Source of the DNA: Mesorhizobium sp. Root157
GTDB lineage: Bacteria; Pseudomonadota; Alphaproteobacteria; Rhizobiales; Rhizobiaceae
Assembly: GCF_001427385.1 (NCBI RefSeq)
Contig: NZ_LMGJ01000037.1
Span: 64,629 to 128,628, forward strand
Direction of reading: 5' to 3'
Length of the DNA stretch: 64,000 nt
Below, in pieces: positions 34,938-44,028 of this stretch. The translations under genes were made by a program, and so were the position numbers. A model generated the notes under the pieces. That model saw only the letters and a list, made by a program, of their open reading frames with translations. It ran no database searches and had not been told where the DNA came from. The number at the start of each line of letters is the position of its first letter. Position 1 is the first letter of the stretch.

Positions 34938-35777
34938 TTACCGGACGACCTCTTTCAGTCCCCGTAACGCTTCCTGAATGTCGGCGCGCGCTTCGCCGGC
35001 TTCCGGGTAAATGGCATAGGCCGGGTAGGTGAATTCGGGTGCGCCTTCCACGAGTTCAAGCTCTCCGGATTCCAGATAAGGGGCAACCACGCCCTTGCGG
35101 AAGTAGCCCTTGCCGCCGGCGCGCAGGATGTAGTTCAGGCCGAGCGGGCCGAGGCCGACCAGAAGGCCGGGTTCCCCGAACGCAGCCGAGCCGGAATCGT
35201 GCTGGGCCGCGAAAAGCGGGCCCCAATCGACATAGACATAGTCCGTGGCGTTGCTGGCTTCGGTGTCCCTGCTGCGCACCAGGACCAGTTGTTCTTCTTC
35301 AAGAAGTTCCACCCGGAAGCCCGGCAGGAGCTTCGGCGCATAGAGTATGGCGATGTCCAGCACGCCGGTCCTGAGTTGTTCCAGCAACTGGTCCGGCACA
35401 CCGACATGGGCATGGATGGCGATTTCGGGCTTGGACTTCTTCATCCACACCAGCCAGTCGAGCAACAGCGGGTTCCACAGGCTGAGTTCGCCACCAAGCG
35501 CCACGACACTCGTACGCCCGCTGGGTATCGCAAGCTGATGGCGGGCGCGTTCCCAGATCTGCACGAACGACTGGGCGAAGCGCTCGAACTCCTTTCCCGC
35601 CGGTGTCAGGTGGGCGCCGTTGCGGTTGCGCACGAACAACTGCCGGCCAAGCTCGTCCTCGAGCGTGCGGATGCGGGCGCTGACCGTGGTCTGCGTGACG
35701 AAGAGCCGTTCGGCCGCGCGCAGGAAACTGCCCGAATGCACGATCTCGAGAAAGGTGCGCGCACGATCTACATCCAC
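34938..35777 (-). CDS. LysR-family transcriptional regulator
   Basis: A 279-residue LysR protein. The N-terminal winged helix is residues 1-60 (MDVDRARTFLEIVHSGSFLR; AAERLFVTQTTVSARIRTLE), followed by a periplasmic-binding-like effector domain. It diverges from the 5-formyl-THF cyclo-ligase gene, with a GCAATA-A-TATTGC palindrome between them. It may therefore control itself and that folate gene. The effector is not evident. Confidence 0.92.
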   Translation of the reverse strand: MDVDRARTFLEIVHSGSFLRAAERLFVTQTTVSARIRTLEDELGRQLFVRNRNGAHLTPAGKEFERFAQSFVQIWERARHQLAIPSGRTSVVALGGELSLWNPLLLDWLVWMKKSKPEIAIHAHVGVPDQLLEQLRTGVLDIAILYAPKLLPGFRVELLEEEQLVLVRSRDTEASNATDYVYVDWGPLFAAQHDSGSAAFGEPGLLVGLGPLGLNYILRAGGKGYFRKGVVAPYLESGELELVEGAPEFTYPAYAIYPEAGEARADIQEALRGLKEVVR

Positions 35778-35794
35778 GGCGTGTTCCTCTTAAT

Positions 35795-35807
35795 GCAATA
35801 ATATTGC
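35795..35807. promoter_or_regulatory. Probable LysR operator
   Basis: GCAATA-A-TATTGC, a perfect inverted repeat with a single central base, lies 18 bases upstream of the LysR start and 107 bases before the divergent cyclo-ligase. It has the dyad form expected of a LysR box. Confidence 0.45.
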
Positions 35808-35913
35808 GCCAATAAAGCATTTAATTCCGTTTGTGTTCTGCTTTCAAGCGGCGCACCGTCGCATGCGAGGTGGGGCGGACCAAGGCCGCAAAGGCGGCAT
35901 GAACGGAGCACAT

Positions 35914-36579
35914 ATGGCGGACAAGCGAACGGGGATACCCGAGGCTGGCACCTATGCGTCTCCGCCATGCTTCATGCACGAAGTATCCGAAGATGGCGTG
36001 TGCGATACCCCGGTCAAGCAGGATGGCTGGGCGGATGTCGCGCGCTGGCGCAAGGCGGAGCGCAACCGCCTGATCGAGGCGCGGCTGGCGCTGGACGCGC
36101 AGGAACGGCAGGCCCGCTCGGAGCGGATCGCCGTCACGCTCGACCGCATCGTCGGCCGGGTCAGCGGCCGCATCGTCGGCAGCTACTGGCCGTTCCGGGG
36201 CGAACCGGACCTGCGCAACTGGTCGATCCGCATCATCGAACGTGGCGGCCGCATCGCCTTGCCCGTCGTGATCCGCAAGGGCTGGCCGCTGGAGTTCCGC
36301 ATCTGGTCTCCGGGAGATCCTCTGGAACGCGGCATCATGGACATTCTGGTTCCCTCGCGCGGCCCGTCGGTCCAGCCCGATGTGGCCATCGCGCCGGTCG
36401 TCGGCTTCGACGCGGCCAATTTCCGGCTGGGCTATGGCGGCGGCTTCTTCGACCGCACTCTGGCGGCGATGCCGCGGCGGGCGTTCGTCATCGGCGTCGG
36501 TTATGCCGAAAGCCGGCTCAACACGATCTATCCGCAACCCCACGACATCGCGATGGACGCTATCGTCACGGATGAATGA
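35914..36579 (+). CDS. 5-formyltetrahydrofolate cyclo-ligase family protein
   Basis: A 221-residue protein with the cyclo-ligase C-terminal motif LGYGGGFFDRTLAAM and an ATP-binding KAERNRLIEARLALDAQERQ segment. Family members convert 5-formyl-THF to 5,10-methenyl-THF with ATP. The N-terminus is about 40 residues longer than in typical members. The ATG at 35914 has GGAG five bases upstream; ATGs at 35899, 35863 and 35833 are in frame but less well placed. The divergent LysR gene may regulate it. In this window it is the second folate one-carbon gene besides the hydrolase-like protein at 18.5 kb. Confidence 0.85.
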   Translation: MADKRTGIPEAGTYASPPCFMHEVSEDGVCDTPVKQDGWADVARWRKAERNRLIEARLALDAQERQARSERIAVTLDRIVGRVSGRIVGSYWPFRGEPDLRNWSIRIIERGGRIALPVVIRKGWPLEFRIWSPGDPLERGIMDILVPSRGPSVQPDVAIAPVVGFDAANFRLGYGGGFFDRTLAAMPRRAFVIGVGYAESRLNTIYPQPHDIAMDAIVTDE

Positions 36580-36654
36580 AAACGAAGCAGGCTCGGCCTT
36601 TTCCGACCCGTGACGCCAGGTTCCCCACCCACCGCCACCCGTAAGGACCGAAAG

Positions 36655-36675
36655 CCTGCCAATATGAAAGGCAGG
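36655..36675 (+). promoter_or_regulatory. Hairpin covering the ribosome site of the oxidase gene
   Basis: CCTGCC pairs with GGCAGG around AATATGAAA. The 3' arm contains the only purine-rich ribosome-site-like sequence, about ten bases before the ATG at 36685. Folding could mask translation start. Confidence 0.35.
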
Positions 36676-36684
36676 TAAGAAACC

Positions 36685-38280
36685 ATGTCCGACACCACGA
36701 CAGCCGAGGGCGACCACAGGCCCGGCTTCATTGGCCGCTGGGTATTTTCGACCAATCACAAGGATATCGGGACGCTCTATCTGCTGTTCTCGATCCTCTC
36801 CGGGATTTTCGGGACGGGCCTGTCGGTTCTCCTGCGCATGGAACTGCAGGACCCCGGCATGCAGATCTTTGCCGATCCGGCCGTCTACAATGTCGTGGTC
36901 AGCGCGCACGGGCTGGTGATGATCTTCTTCGTCATCATGCCGGCGCTGATCGGCGGTTTCGGCAACTGGATGGTGCCGATCATGATCGGCGCGCCGGACA
37001 TGGCCTTCCCGCGCATGAACAACATCTCGTTCTGGCTGCTGGTGGTGTCGCTGATCCTGTTCGTCACCTCCATGTTCGTTCCGGGCGCGCCGGGCGCGCT
37101 CGGCCATGGCGGCGGCTGGACGCTTTATCCGCCGTTCTCCACCGATGGCCAGCCCGGTCCCGCCGTGGATCTGGTTATCCTGTCGATCCACCTGTCGGGC
37201 GCGTCCTCAATCCTCGGCGCGATCAACTTCATCACCACCATCCTCAACATGCGCGCTCCCGGCATGACCATGCACAAGATGCCGCTGTTTGCCTGGGGCA
37301 TGCTGATCACCGCCTTCATGCTTCTCCTGTCGCTGCCGGTGCTCGCCGGGGCGGTGACCATGCTGCTTACCGACCGCAACTTCGGCACCACCTTCTTCAG
37401 CCCCGCCGGCGGTGGCGATCCGATCCTCTACCAGCACCTGTTCTGGTTCTTCGGCCACCCCGAAGTCTACATCATGATCCTGCCGGGCTTCGGCATCATA
37501 AGCCATGTCATCTCGACCTTCTCCAAGAAGCCGATCTTCGGTTATCTCGGCATGGCCTATGCCATCGTCGCGATTGGCGCGATCGGCTTCGTGGTGTGGG
37601 CGCACCACATGTTCACGGTCGGCCTGTCGGTCGATTCGCAGCGCTATTTCGCCTTCGCCTCGATGGTGATTGCGGTGCCGACCGGCGTGAAGGTGTTCTC
37701 CTGGCTCGCCACGATGTGGGGCGGTTCCATCGAGTTCAAGACGCCGATGCTGTTTGCCACCGGCTTCGTGCTGCTGTTCACCATCGGCGGCGTGACGGGT
37801 GTGCAGCTTGCCAATCCGAGCCTCGACCGTCCGCTGCAGGATACCTACTACGTCATTGCGCACTTCCACTACGTGCTGTCGCTCGGTGCGGCCTTCGCGA
37901 TATTCTCCGGATTCTACTACTGGTTCCCGAAGATGAGCGGCTACATGTACAACGAGGCCCTCGGCAAGGTGCATTTCTGGACGATGTTCATCGGCGTCAA
38001 CCTGGTGTTCTTCCCGCAGCACTTCCTCGGCCTTGCCGGCATGCCCCGCCGCTATGCCGACTATCCCGATGCCTTCGCCGGCTGGAACTTCGTCTCCTCG
38101 GTCGGCTCCTACATCTCGGCTGCCGGCCTGCTGATATTCCTGTTCATGGTGGCCGAGGCCTTCAACCGCAAGCGTGCAGCGGCCGCCAATCCCTGGGGCG
38201 TGGGCGCGACGACGCTCGAATGGACGCTGTCGTCGCCACCGCCTTACCATCAGTTCCAGCAACTGCCGCTGGTGCGCTGA
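36685..38280 (+). CDS. ctaD: Cytochrome c oxidase subunit I, stand-alone copy
   Basis: A 531-residue membrane protein with 12 predicted helices, the haem-copper core of an aa3-type oxidase. Haem a ligands lie in [10 protein letters not shown] and AHFHYVLS. The copper-B histidines and cross-linked Tyr lie in FGHPEVY and WAHHMF. The D-channel entrance [12 protein letters not shown] is intact. All active-site residues are present, so it should be functional. Subunits II and III and the haem and assembly genes that normally surround ctaD are absent here. It follows the cyclo-ligase gene by 105 bases and is followed by puuA. Partner subunits must come from elsewhere. Confidence 0.92.
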   Translation: MSDTTTAEGDHRPGFIGRWVFSTNHKDIGTLYLLFSILSGIFGTGLSVLLRMELQDPGMQIFADPAVYNVVVSAHGLVMIFFVIMPALIGGFGNWMVPIMIGAPDMAFPRMNNISFWLLVVSLILFVTSMFVPGAPGALGHGGGWTLYPPFSTDGQPGPAVDLVILSIHLSGASSILGAINFITTILNMRAPGMTMHKMPLFAWGMLITAFMLLLSLPVLAGAVTMLLTDRNFGTTFFSPAGGGDPILYQHLFWFFGHPEVYIMILPGFGIISHVISTFSKKPIFGYLGMAYAIVAIGAIGFVVWAHHMFTVGLSVDSQRYFAFASMVIAVPTGVKVFSWLATMWGGSIEFKTPMLFATGFVLLFTIGGVTGVQLANPSLDRPLQDTYYVIAHFHYVLSLGAAFAIFSGFYYWFPKMSGYMYNEALGKVHFWTMFIGVNLVFFPQHFLGLAGMPRRYADYPDAFAGWNFVSSVGSYISAAGLLIFLFMVAEAFNRKRAAAANPWGVGATTLEWTLSSPPPYHQFQQLPLVR

Positions 38281-38298
38281 CGGGCGCAAACAAGGCCG

Positions 38299-38327
38299 GC
38301 CCGCAGGGCAATGGACCGCTCTGCGGG
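38299..38327. terminator. Stem-loop after the oxidase gene
   Basis: CCCGCAG and CTGCGGG form a 7-bp GC stem around a 14-base loop, about 20 bases after the stop. There is no U-tract; a weak terminator or RNA-stabilising element is possible. Confidence 0.3.
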
Positions 38328-38448
38328 TCGCCATGCGTTTGCGCATCGACCCACGGAAACTCAATCGGACGGCCCGGCCTTCGGTCCCCCTTTCATTCCG
38401 TCGACCGAAGCGGCATACTCCGGCCACTTCAACTTGTTCTGGTGATTG

Positions 38449-39870
38449 ATGCCGCCTGCTAAAAAGGAAATTCGTCCGAAACGCGCCCGCACTCCCGCCT
38501 TCGTCAAGAACCTGCGCGGAGTGAAGAACTGGAGGGAAGCCACCGATTGGCTTGAATGGCGCGGCATCGAAGACATCGAGTGCATCACCCCCGACCAGGC
38601 AGGCGTTGCTCGCGGCAAGATGATGCCGTCGAAGAAGTTCACTTCCAACACCTCGCTTGCCTTGCCGTCGGCGGTGTTCATGGCGACGATCTCCGGCGGC
38701 TATCCGGAAGATGGCAACGGGTTCGTCTATCCGGAGGATGACGGCGACCTCAAGCTCCTGCCCGATCTGTCGACCCTGACCGTGGTGCCGTGGGAGGAGG
38801 ACCCCACCGCTGCCGTGATCTGCGATCTCGTGCATCAGGACGGCCGTTCGGTCGAATTCGCGCCGCGCAACGTCTTGAAGCGTGTGCTTGCCGCCTACGA
38901 CAAGCGCGGGCTGAAACCGGTCGTCGCCCCGGAAATCGAATTCTATCTCGTCCACAAGAACCCTGACCCGGATTATCCGCTAACCCCGCCGGTCGGCCGT
39001 TCGGGTCGCGCCATCGGCGGCGGGGCCGGCTATTCCATCGCCGGCGTCAACGAGTTCGACGAACTGATCGACGACATCTATCATTTCTCCGAAAGTCAGG
39101 GTCTCGAGATCGATACGCTGATCCACGAAGAGGGCGCCGGCCAGCTCGAGATCAATTTGCGCCATGGCGATCCGGTGGAACTGGCGGACCAGGTGTTCAT
39201 GTTCAAGCGCACCATCCGCGAGGCGGCGCTGAAGCACGACATCTATGCGACCTTCATGGCCAAGCCGATCCAGGGGCAACCGGGTTCGGCCATGCACATC
39301 CACCAGTCGATCCTCGACAAGAAGACCGGCAGGAACATCTTCACCGCCGAGGACGGTTCGGAAACGGATGCCTTCTTCCACTTCATCGGCGGCATGCAAA
39401 AGCATGTGCCGAATGCACTGGTCATGTTCGCGCCCTACGTCAATTCGTACCGGCGGCTGACGCAGGCGGCGTCCGCGCCGGTCAACACCAGATGGGGCTA
39501 TGACAATCGCACCACAGCCTTCCGCGTGCCGCGCTCGGAGCCGGCGGGGCGTCGCGTTGAAAATCGCATTCCCTCCTCCGACGCCAACCCCTACCTTGCA
39601 CTCGCCGCATCGTTGGCCTGCGGGCTGATCGGCATGACCAACAAGCTCAAGGCCGAGTCGCCGGTGGTGACTACCGCCAACGAGGATGAGATCGACCTGC
39701 CGCGCGGATTGCTCGAGGCCGTCGATCTGTTCGAGGGCGACGAGATCCTGTGCGAGATGCTGGGCAAGACCTTCGCCACCACCTATGCGGCGATCAAGCG
39801 GGCCGAATTCGAGACCTTCATGGAGGTCATCAGCCCATGGGAGCGGGAGTATCTGCTGCTCAACGTGTAG
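38449..39870 (+). CDS. puuA: Gamma-glutamylputrescine synthetase (glutamine synthetase family)
   Basis: A 473-residue glutamine-synthetase-fold enzyme that probably ligates glutamate to putrescine with ATP. The ATP/Mg site is EIEFYLV, HEEGAGQLEINL with GDPVELADQVFMFK, then FMAKPIQGQPGSAMHIHQS (loop with His), NSYRRLTQAASAPVN and RVENRIPSSDANPY. These features fit the GlnT/PuuA subgroup rather than GlnA; there is no adenylylation tyrosine context. The TTG one codon earlier is not needed. The adjacent puuB-like oxidase supports the putrescine assignment, though another amine is possible. Confidence 0.88.
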   Translation: MPPAKKEIRPKRARTPAFVKNLRGVKNWREATDWLEWRGIEDIECITPDQAGVARGKMMPSKKFTSNTSLALPSAVFMATISGGYPEDGNGFVYPEDDGDLKLLPDLSTLTVVPWEEDPTAAVICDLVHQDGRSVEFAPRNVLKRVLAAYDKRGLKPVVAPEIEFYLVHKNPDPDYPLTPPVGRSGRAIGGGAGYSIAGVNEFDELIDDIYHFSESQGLEIDTLIHEEGAGQLEINLRHGDPVELADQVFMFKRTIREAALKHDIYATFMAKPIQGQPGSAMHIHQSILDKKTGRNIFTAEDGSETDAFFHFIGGMQKHVPNALVMFAPYVNSYRRLTQAASAPVNTRWGYDNRTTAFRVPRSEPAGRRVENRIPSSDANPYLALAASLACGLIGMTNKLKAESPVVTTANEDEIDLPRGLLEAVDLFEGDEILCEMLGKTFATTYAAIKRAEFETFMEVISPWEREYLLLNV

Positions 39871-39970
39871 GCGAATAGCGAAGAGGCACTCTTGCCCTGT
39901 TCAATTCTGCAAGCACGAACGTCTGGAACAAACCATACTTTCTTCCCTATATTCACTCGCCGCTGAGACC

Positions 39971-41257
39971 ATGCCCTACCAGTCTCCCATCTCGCCCGGC
40001 CGCTCGTGGTACGAAGACACGGCCGGACCGCGCCCAGAATATCCGGCGCTTGACGGCAGCCGCCAGGCCGATGTCGTCATCATCGGCGGCGGATTCACCG
40101 GCTTGTCGGCCGCGGCCCACCTCGCCAAGGCCGGCAGCGATGTCGTCCTGATCGAAGCGCATCGCTTCGGCGATGGTGCGTCCGGCCGCAATGGCGGCCA
40201 GCTCGGCACCGGACAGCGCGCCTGGGCCGAAGAACTGGAAGCAGAATATGGCCTGACTCGGGCCAGGGCGCTGTTCGGCCTGGCCGAGGAAGCCAAGGCG
40301 CATCTGCTGGAATTCGCCGAGGCCAACAAGATCGATATCGACTATGCGCCTGGCCAGATGTCGGTAGCGCACAAGAAGCGCTTCGTCGACGGCTACAAGG
40401 CGCATGCCGAGACCATGGCCAGCCGTTTTTCCTATCCTCACATCTCCTTCATGGACGCCAGGGAAACCGCGGAGCGGCTGGGATCGGCTCACTTTTTCGG
40501 CGGCGTCCGCGATGTCGGCACGGGTCATATCCATCCGCTCAAGCTGGTCGTCGGCACGGCGCGTGTTGCCGCCGAGGCAGGCGCCCATCTTTACGAAAGC
40601 ACTCCGGCCACCGGCATTGTCGCCAGCGGCGGCAAGGTACTGGTGACGACGCCGACAGGAACGATCACAGCCGACAAATGCCTGATCGCGGCCAATGCCT
40701 ATGGCGGCACGCTGGAGCCGGTCAGCGCTGCGCACATCATGCCGATCGGCTCCTTCATCGGCGCGACCGTGCCGCTCGGCGCAGACTCGCCCGTGCTTCC
40801 CGGCGGCGAATCGGTCGACGATTCCCGTTTCGTCGTGCGCTACTTTCGCAAGTCGAAGGACGGGCGCCTGCTGTTCGGCGGCCGTGAGATCTATGCCGTC
40901 AGCGACCCCAAGGACATCCATATCGGCATCCGCAAGCAGATCGCCGAGATCTATCCGGCGCTGAAGGACGTCGAGATCACGCATGGCTGGGGCGGTTATG
41001 TCGGCATCACCGTCCCGCGCAAACCGTTCGTGCGCGAAGTCATGCCCAACGTCATTTCGGCCGGAGGCTATTCCGGCCACGGCGTCATGCTGTCGAATTT
41101 CGTCGGCAAACTTTACGCCGAAACCGTCGCCGGCAACCGCGATCGGCTGAAACTGATCGAGGACCTGAAAATCCCGTCCTTCCCGGGCGGGCGCACCTTC
41201 CGCACCCCGCTGCTGTTTTTGGCGCTGAACTGGTTTGCACTGCGCGACCGGTTCTAG
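39971..41257 (+). CDS. puuB: Gamma-glutamylputrescine oxidase (FAD-dependent)
   Basis: A 428-residue DAO-fold flavoprotein. The FAD motif VVIIGGGFTGLSAAAHLAKA is around residue 35, GDGASGRNGGQLGTGQR follows, and the C-terminal GYSGHGVMLSNFVGKLYAE binds the flavin ribityl. PuuB oxidises gamma-glutamylputrescine to the aldehyde, releasing ammonia and hydrogen peroxide. It is 100 bases downstream of puuA on the same strand. The aldehyde and hydrolase steps (PuuC, PuuD) are not adjacent. Other substrates cannot be excluded. Confidence 0.88.
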   Translation: MPYQSPISPGRSWYEDTAGPRPEYPALDGSRQADVVIIGGGFTGLSAAAHLAKAGSDVVLIEAHRFGDGASGRNGGQLGTGQRAWAEELEAEYGLTRARALFGLAEEAKAHLLEFAEANKIDIDYAPGQMSVAHKKRFVDGYKAHAETMASRFSYPHISFMDARETAERLGSAHFFGGVRDVGTGHIHPLKLVVGTARVAAEAGAHLYESTPATGIVASGGKVLVTTPTGTITADKCLIAANAYGGTLEPVSAAHIMPIGSFIGATVPLGADSPVLPGGESVDDSRFVVRYFRKSKDGRLLFGGREIYAVSDPKDIHIGIRKQIAEIYPALKDVEITHGWGGYVGITVPRKPFVREVMPNVISAGGYSGHGVMLSNFVGKLYAETVAGNRDRLKLIEDLKIPSFPGGRTFRTPLLFLALNWFALRDRF

Positions 41258-41281
41258 ACTTGGCGTGGAAAACGCGAACGT

Positions 41282-42151
41282 TCAGTCTTCCGCCACTTGC
41301 CGGGCTATGTCCCAGAACGCCTTGACCAGTTTGCCGCTGGAGCGCTCGCGCAGGCAAATCAGCGCCTCGTCCATCAGCGTTTCCGGCCCGTCGATGAGGA
41401 TCGGCTTGAGGCGTGCGTCGAGGCCGAATTCGGCGCGGGTGACGAAGCCGACCCCGACACCGGACGCCACGATTTCGCGGATCGCCTCGCGCCCCTCCGC
41501 TTCGATGGTGGGCGCCAGTTTGATCCCCTGGCTCTCGGCCAGTTGTTCCAGTTTGTGCCTGGTCTTGGAACCGCGTTCGCGCAGCACCAGCGGCTGTTTG
41601 GCGATATCGGCAAGGCTGAGTTTGCGGGCTCCGGCCAGGGGGTGGTTGTGGGCCACGAAGGCGACGATCGGCGAGGAGTTCAGCTTCAGGATGTCGAACT
41701 CGCGCCCTTGCGGGATTTCTCCCAGCACGCCGATGTCCGCCTCATAGGCAAACAGGCTGGTAATGACGCTCTCGGTATTGCCGGCACGGACCGTCACCTG
41801 AATGCCGGGATATCTGGCGCGGAACTGGCCGAGTATCTGCACAAGATGGTGCGCGGCGTCGGCGACGATGCGCAAGGTGCCGGCCCTGAGCGCACGTGAT
41901 TCCGACAGAAGGTCGAGCGCCTGCTGCTCGGTATCGAACATGCGGTGCGTGATCTCCAGCAAACGCTGGCCCTGATGGGTGAGCGTCACCTGCTTCTTGT
42001 GCCGGTTGAACAGGAGGACGTCATATTCCTCCTCCAGCTTGCGCACCTGGTCGGAAATCGCCGGCTGGGTCAGGAACAGCGCCTCGGCGGCCCTTGAGAA
42101 TCCACCGCAGACCGCGACATAGTGGAAGGCACGCAATTGCACATATCGCAT
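41282..42151 (-). CDS. LysR-family regulator associated with AEP catabolism
   Basis: A 289-residue LysR protein: MRYVQLRAFHYVAVCGGFSR, then AAEALFLTQPAISDQVRKLEEEY, an effector domain and a C-terminal SGVGVGFVTRAEFG. It resembles the LysR subfamily (TIGR03339) found with phosphonate genes. It diverges from the Na/Pi carrier and lies next to the phnWAY genes, so it probably activates them in response to AEP or an intermediate. ATAAG/CTTAT pentamers occur in its promoter region and before phnW and the ABC genes. The GTG at 42160 is an alternative start. Confidence 0.88.
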   Translation of the reverse strand: MRYVQLRAFHYVAVCGGFSRAAEALFLTQPAISDQVRKLEEEYDVLLFNRHKKQVTLTHQGQRLLEITHRMFDTEQQALDLLSESRALRAGTLRIVADAAHHLVQILGQFRARYPGIQVTVRAGNTESVITSLFAYEADIGVLGEIPQGREFDILKLNSSPIVAFVAHNHPLAGARKLSLADIAKQPLVLRERGSKTRHKLEQLAESQGIKLAPTIEAEGREAIREIVASGVGVGFVTRAEFGLDARLKPILIDGPETLMDEALICLRERSSGKLVKAFWDIARQVAED

Positions 42152-42259
42152 CAGTCGCACCCTTAACGATAAGCCAGATCGATATAACTATAGAAACTAA
42201 CGAATTGACTTATGTAAAGCGGAAAGTGACCCTGTTTCATTGTCCGATCGAGGCCGGCC

Positions 42260-43924
42260 ATGCATTTCTCGCTCATCCTGCTGCACCTGGCGGGTGCCAC
42301 TTTGCTGTTGCTTTATGCGGTGCACATGGTGCGTACCGGCATGGAGCGTGCTCATGCTTCGGCGCTGAGGCGGCTGCTCGGCAACGCCAAAGGCAGCGAG
42401 ATCCGGGCGGTGCTCGGCGGTACGGTGGTGGCGGTTGCGTTGCAGAGTTCCACGGCCGTTGCCATGCTTGCCTGCGGCTTTGCGGCGAGCGGCATGCTTG
42501 CGCTGCCGGTCGGGCTTGCCTTGCTGCTCGGCGCCGACCTCGGCTCTGCGCTGGTCGTGCGCGTGCTGTCATTCGATCTCGGCTGGCTGATCCCGGTGTG
42601 CCTGCTCACCGGCGGGATCATGCATCTCAAGCTTTCCGGCCAGACGATGCGGGAGACGGGCCGCATGATTCTCGGCGCCGGCTTCATGCTTCTGTCGCTG
42701 CGGCTGATCGGCGAAGCGACCGGCCCGTTGCGGGACTCCGCGATGCTGCCAGCGCTGTCGGGCTATCTTGCCAGTGACTATGTCACCGCCTTCCTGCTTG
42801 GCCTGGCCTTCACCTGGCTGATCCATTCTTCCGTGGCTTCGGTGCTGATGATCGCCGCCTTCGCGGCGCAGGGGCTCGTTCCGCTCGAGGCCGGCGTGCC
42901 GCTGGTGCTGGGCGCCAATGTCGGCAGCGGCCTGATCGCGTTCTGGCTGTCGCGCGGCATGCCGGCGCAGGCGCGGCGTATTCCCGTCGGCAATCTCATC
43001 TTCCGCCTTGCCGGCGCCGTTGTCGCCCTGGCGGCGAGCGAGGCGCTTGGCCTGCCGGTCGAAAAGCTGGGCGGCGGCGGCACCGCCCTGGTCAATCTTC
43101 ACGTCGTCTTCAACGCCTGCCTTGCCATTGTCAGCTTGCCTTTCGCCGGAGCAATGGCCCGGCTGACGTCGCATCTGGTACCCGACCCGGTTGCCAGGGA
43201 GGGCGACAACGGCTTGCTTGGCCGCCGCGCCTCCGCGCTCGACCGCACCGTGATCGACAATCCGAAACTGGCCCTCACCAGCGCCACCCGCGAATTGCTC
43301 AGGATGGGAGAACTCGTCGAATCGATGTTTCACCCCGCCATGCACCTTCTGGTCGCAGGCACGAAGCAAGAGATCGCCCGCATTCGCAAGATCGATGAAG
43401 ACGTCAACAGCACCCATACCGAGATCAAGCTCTACATCGCCGAACTCAACCGCGGCGGTCTGTCCGCGCAGGATATTCGCCGCGGCATGGAACTGACCAA
43501 CGTGGCCATCAACCTTGAGCATGCCGGCGACATCGTCGCCAAGGGCCTGCTCGCGCTCGCTGCGGAACGGGCCGAGAAGCGGCTCGAATTCTCGTCCGCC
43601 GGCCGTGAGGAACTGGAGGGCCTGCATTCGCGCGTCGCGGAAAACCTGCAACTGGCGCTGAATGTGCTGGTTTCCAACGATTTGTCCACGGCCCGGCAAC
43701 TCGCGGCGGAAAAGGAACGGGTGCGCGACATGGAGCGGCACAGCCACGAACAGCATTTGATGCGGCTGCAATCCGGCTTGGCGCAGAGCATCGAAACCAG
43801 CGATATTCATCTGGAAGCGGTGCGGGCGCTGAAGGAATTCAACTCGCTTCTGGTGACCGTCGCCTATCCGTTGCTGACGGAAAGCGGCGACCTGTTGACC
43901 AGCCGGCTGACCCGTCTCGGCTAA
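42260..43924 (+). CDS. Na/Pi-cotransporter family protein with PhoU-like tail
   Basis: A 554-residue protein. Residues 1-310 form the NptA/YjbB-type membrane part with the two QSS/HSS motifs (VALQSSTAVAMLACG; WLIHSSVASVLMIA) and GADLGSALVV/GANVGSGLIA. Residues about 340-550 are a PhoU-like helical domain (RKIDEDVNSTHTEIKLYIAEL; MELTNVAINLEHAGDIVAKG). Bacterial relatives such as YjbB export phosphate. Next to an AEP-degradation set that frees one phosphate per AEP, an export role is attractive. It is divergent from the LysR gene and 104 bases upstream of phnW. Confidence 0.9.
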   Translation: MHFSLILLHLAGATLLLLYAVHMVRTGMERAHASALRRLLGNAKGSEIRAVLGGTVVAVALQSSTAVAMLACGFAASGMLALPVGLALLLGADLGSALVVRVLSFDLGWLIPVCLLTGGIMHLKLSGQTMRETGRMILGAGFMLLSLRLIGEATGPLRDSAMLPALSGYLASDYVTAFLLGLAFTWLIHSSVASVLMIAAFAAQGLVPLEAGVPLVLGANVGSGLIAFWLSRGMPAQARRIPVGNLIFRLAGAVVALAASEALGLPVEKLGGGGTALVNLHVVFNACLAIVSLPFAGAMARLTSHLVPDPVAREGDNGLLGRRASALDRTVIDNPKLALTSATRELLRMGELVESMFHPAMHLLVAGTKQEIARIRKIDEDVNSTHTEIKLYIAELNRGGLSAQDIRRGMELTNVAINLEHAGDIVAKGLLALAAERAEKRLEFSSAGREELEGLHSRVAENLQLALNVLVSNDLSTARQLAAEKERVRDMERHSHEQHLMRLQSGLAQSIETSDIHLEAVRALKEFNSLLVTVAYPLLTESGDLLTSRLTRLG

Positions 43925-44028
43925 TGCATAAGCCTAACCTATATAAGAATACAAAATAACGATTTTTCAAATGCATCGCAACGACGCATCATGATCTCGA
44001 CCAACGTTATTCCCTTGGAGAGATTGTC

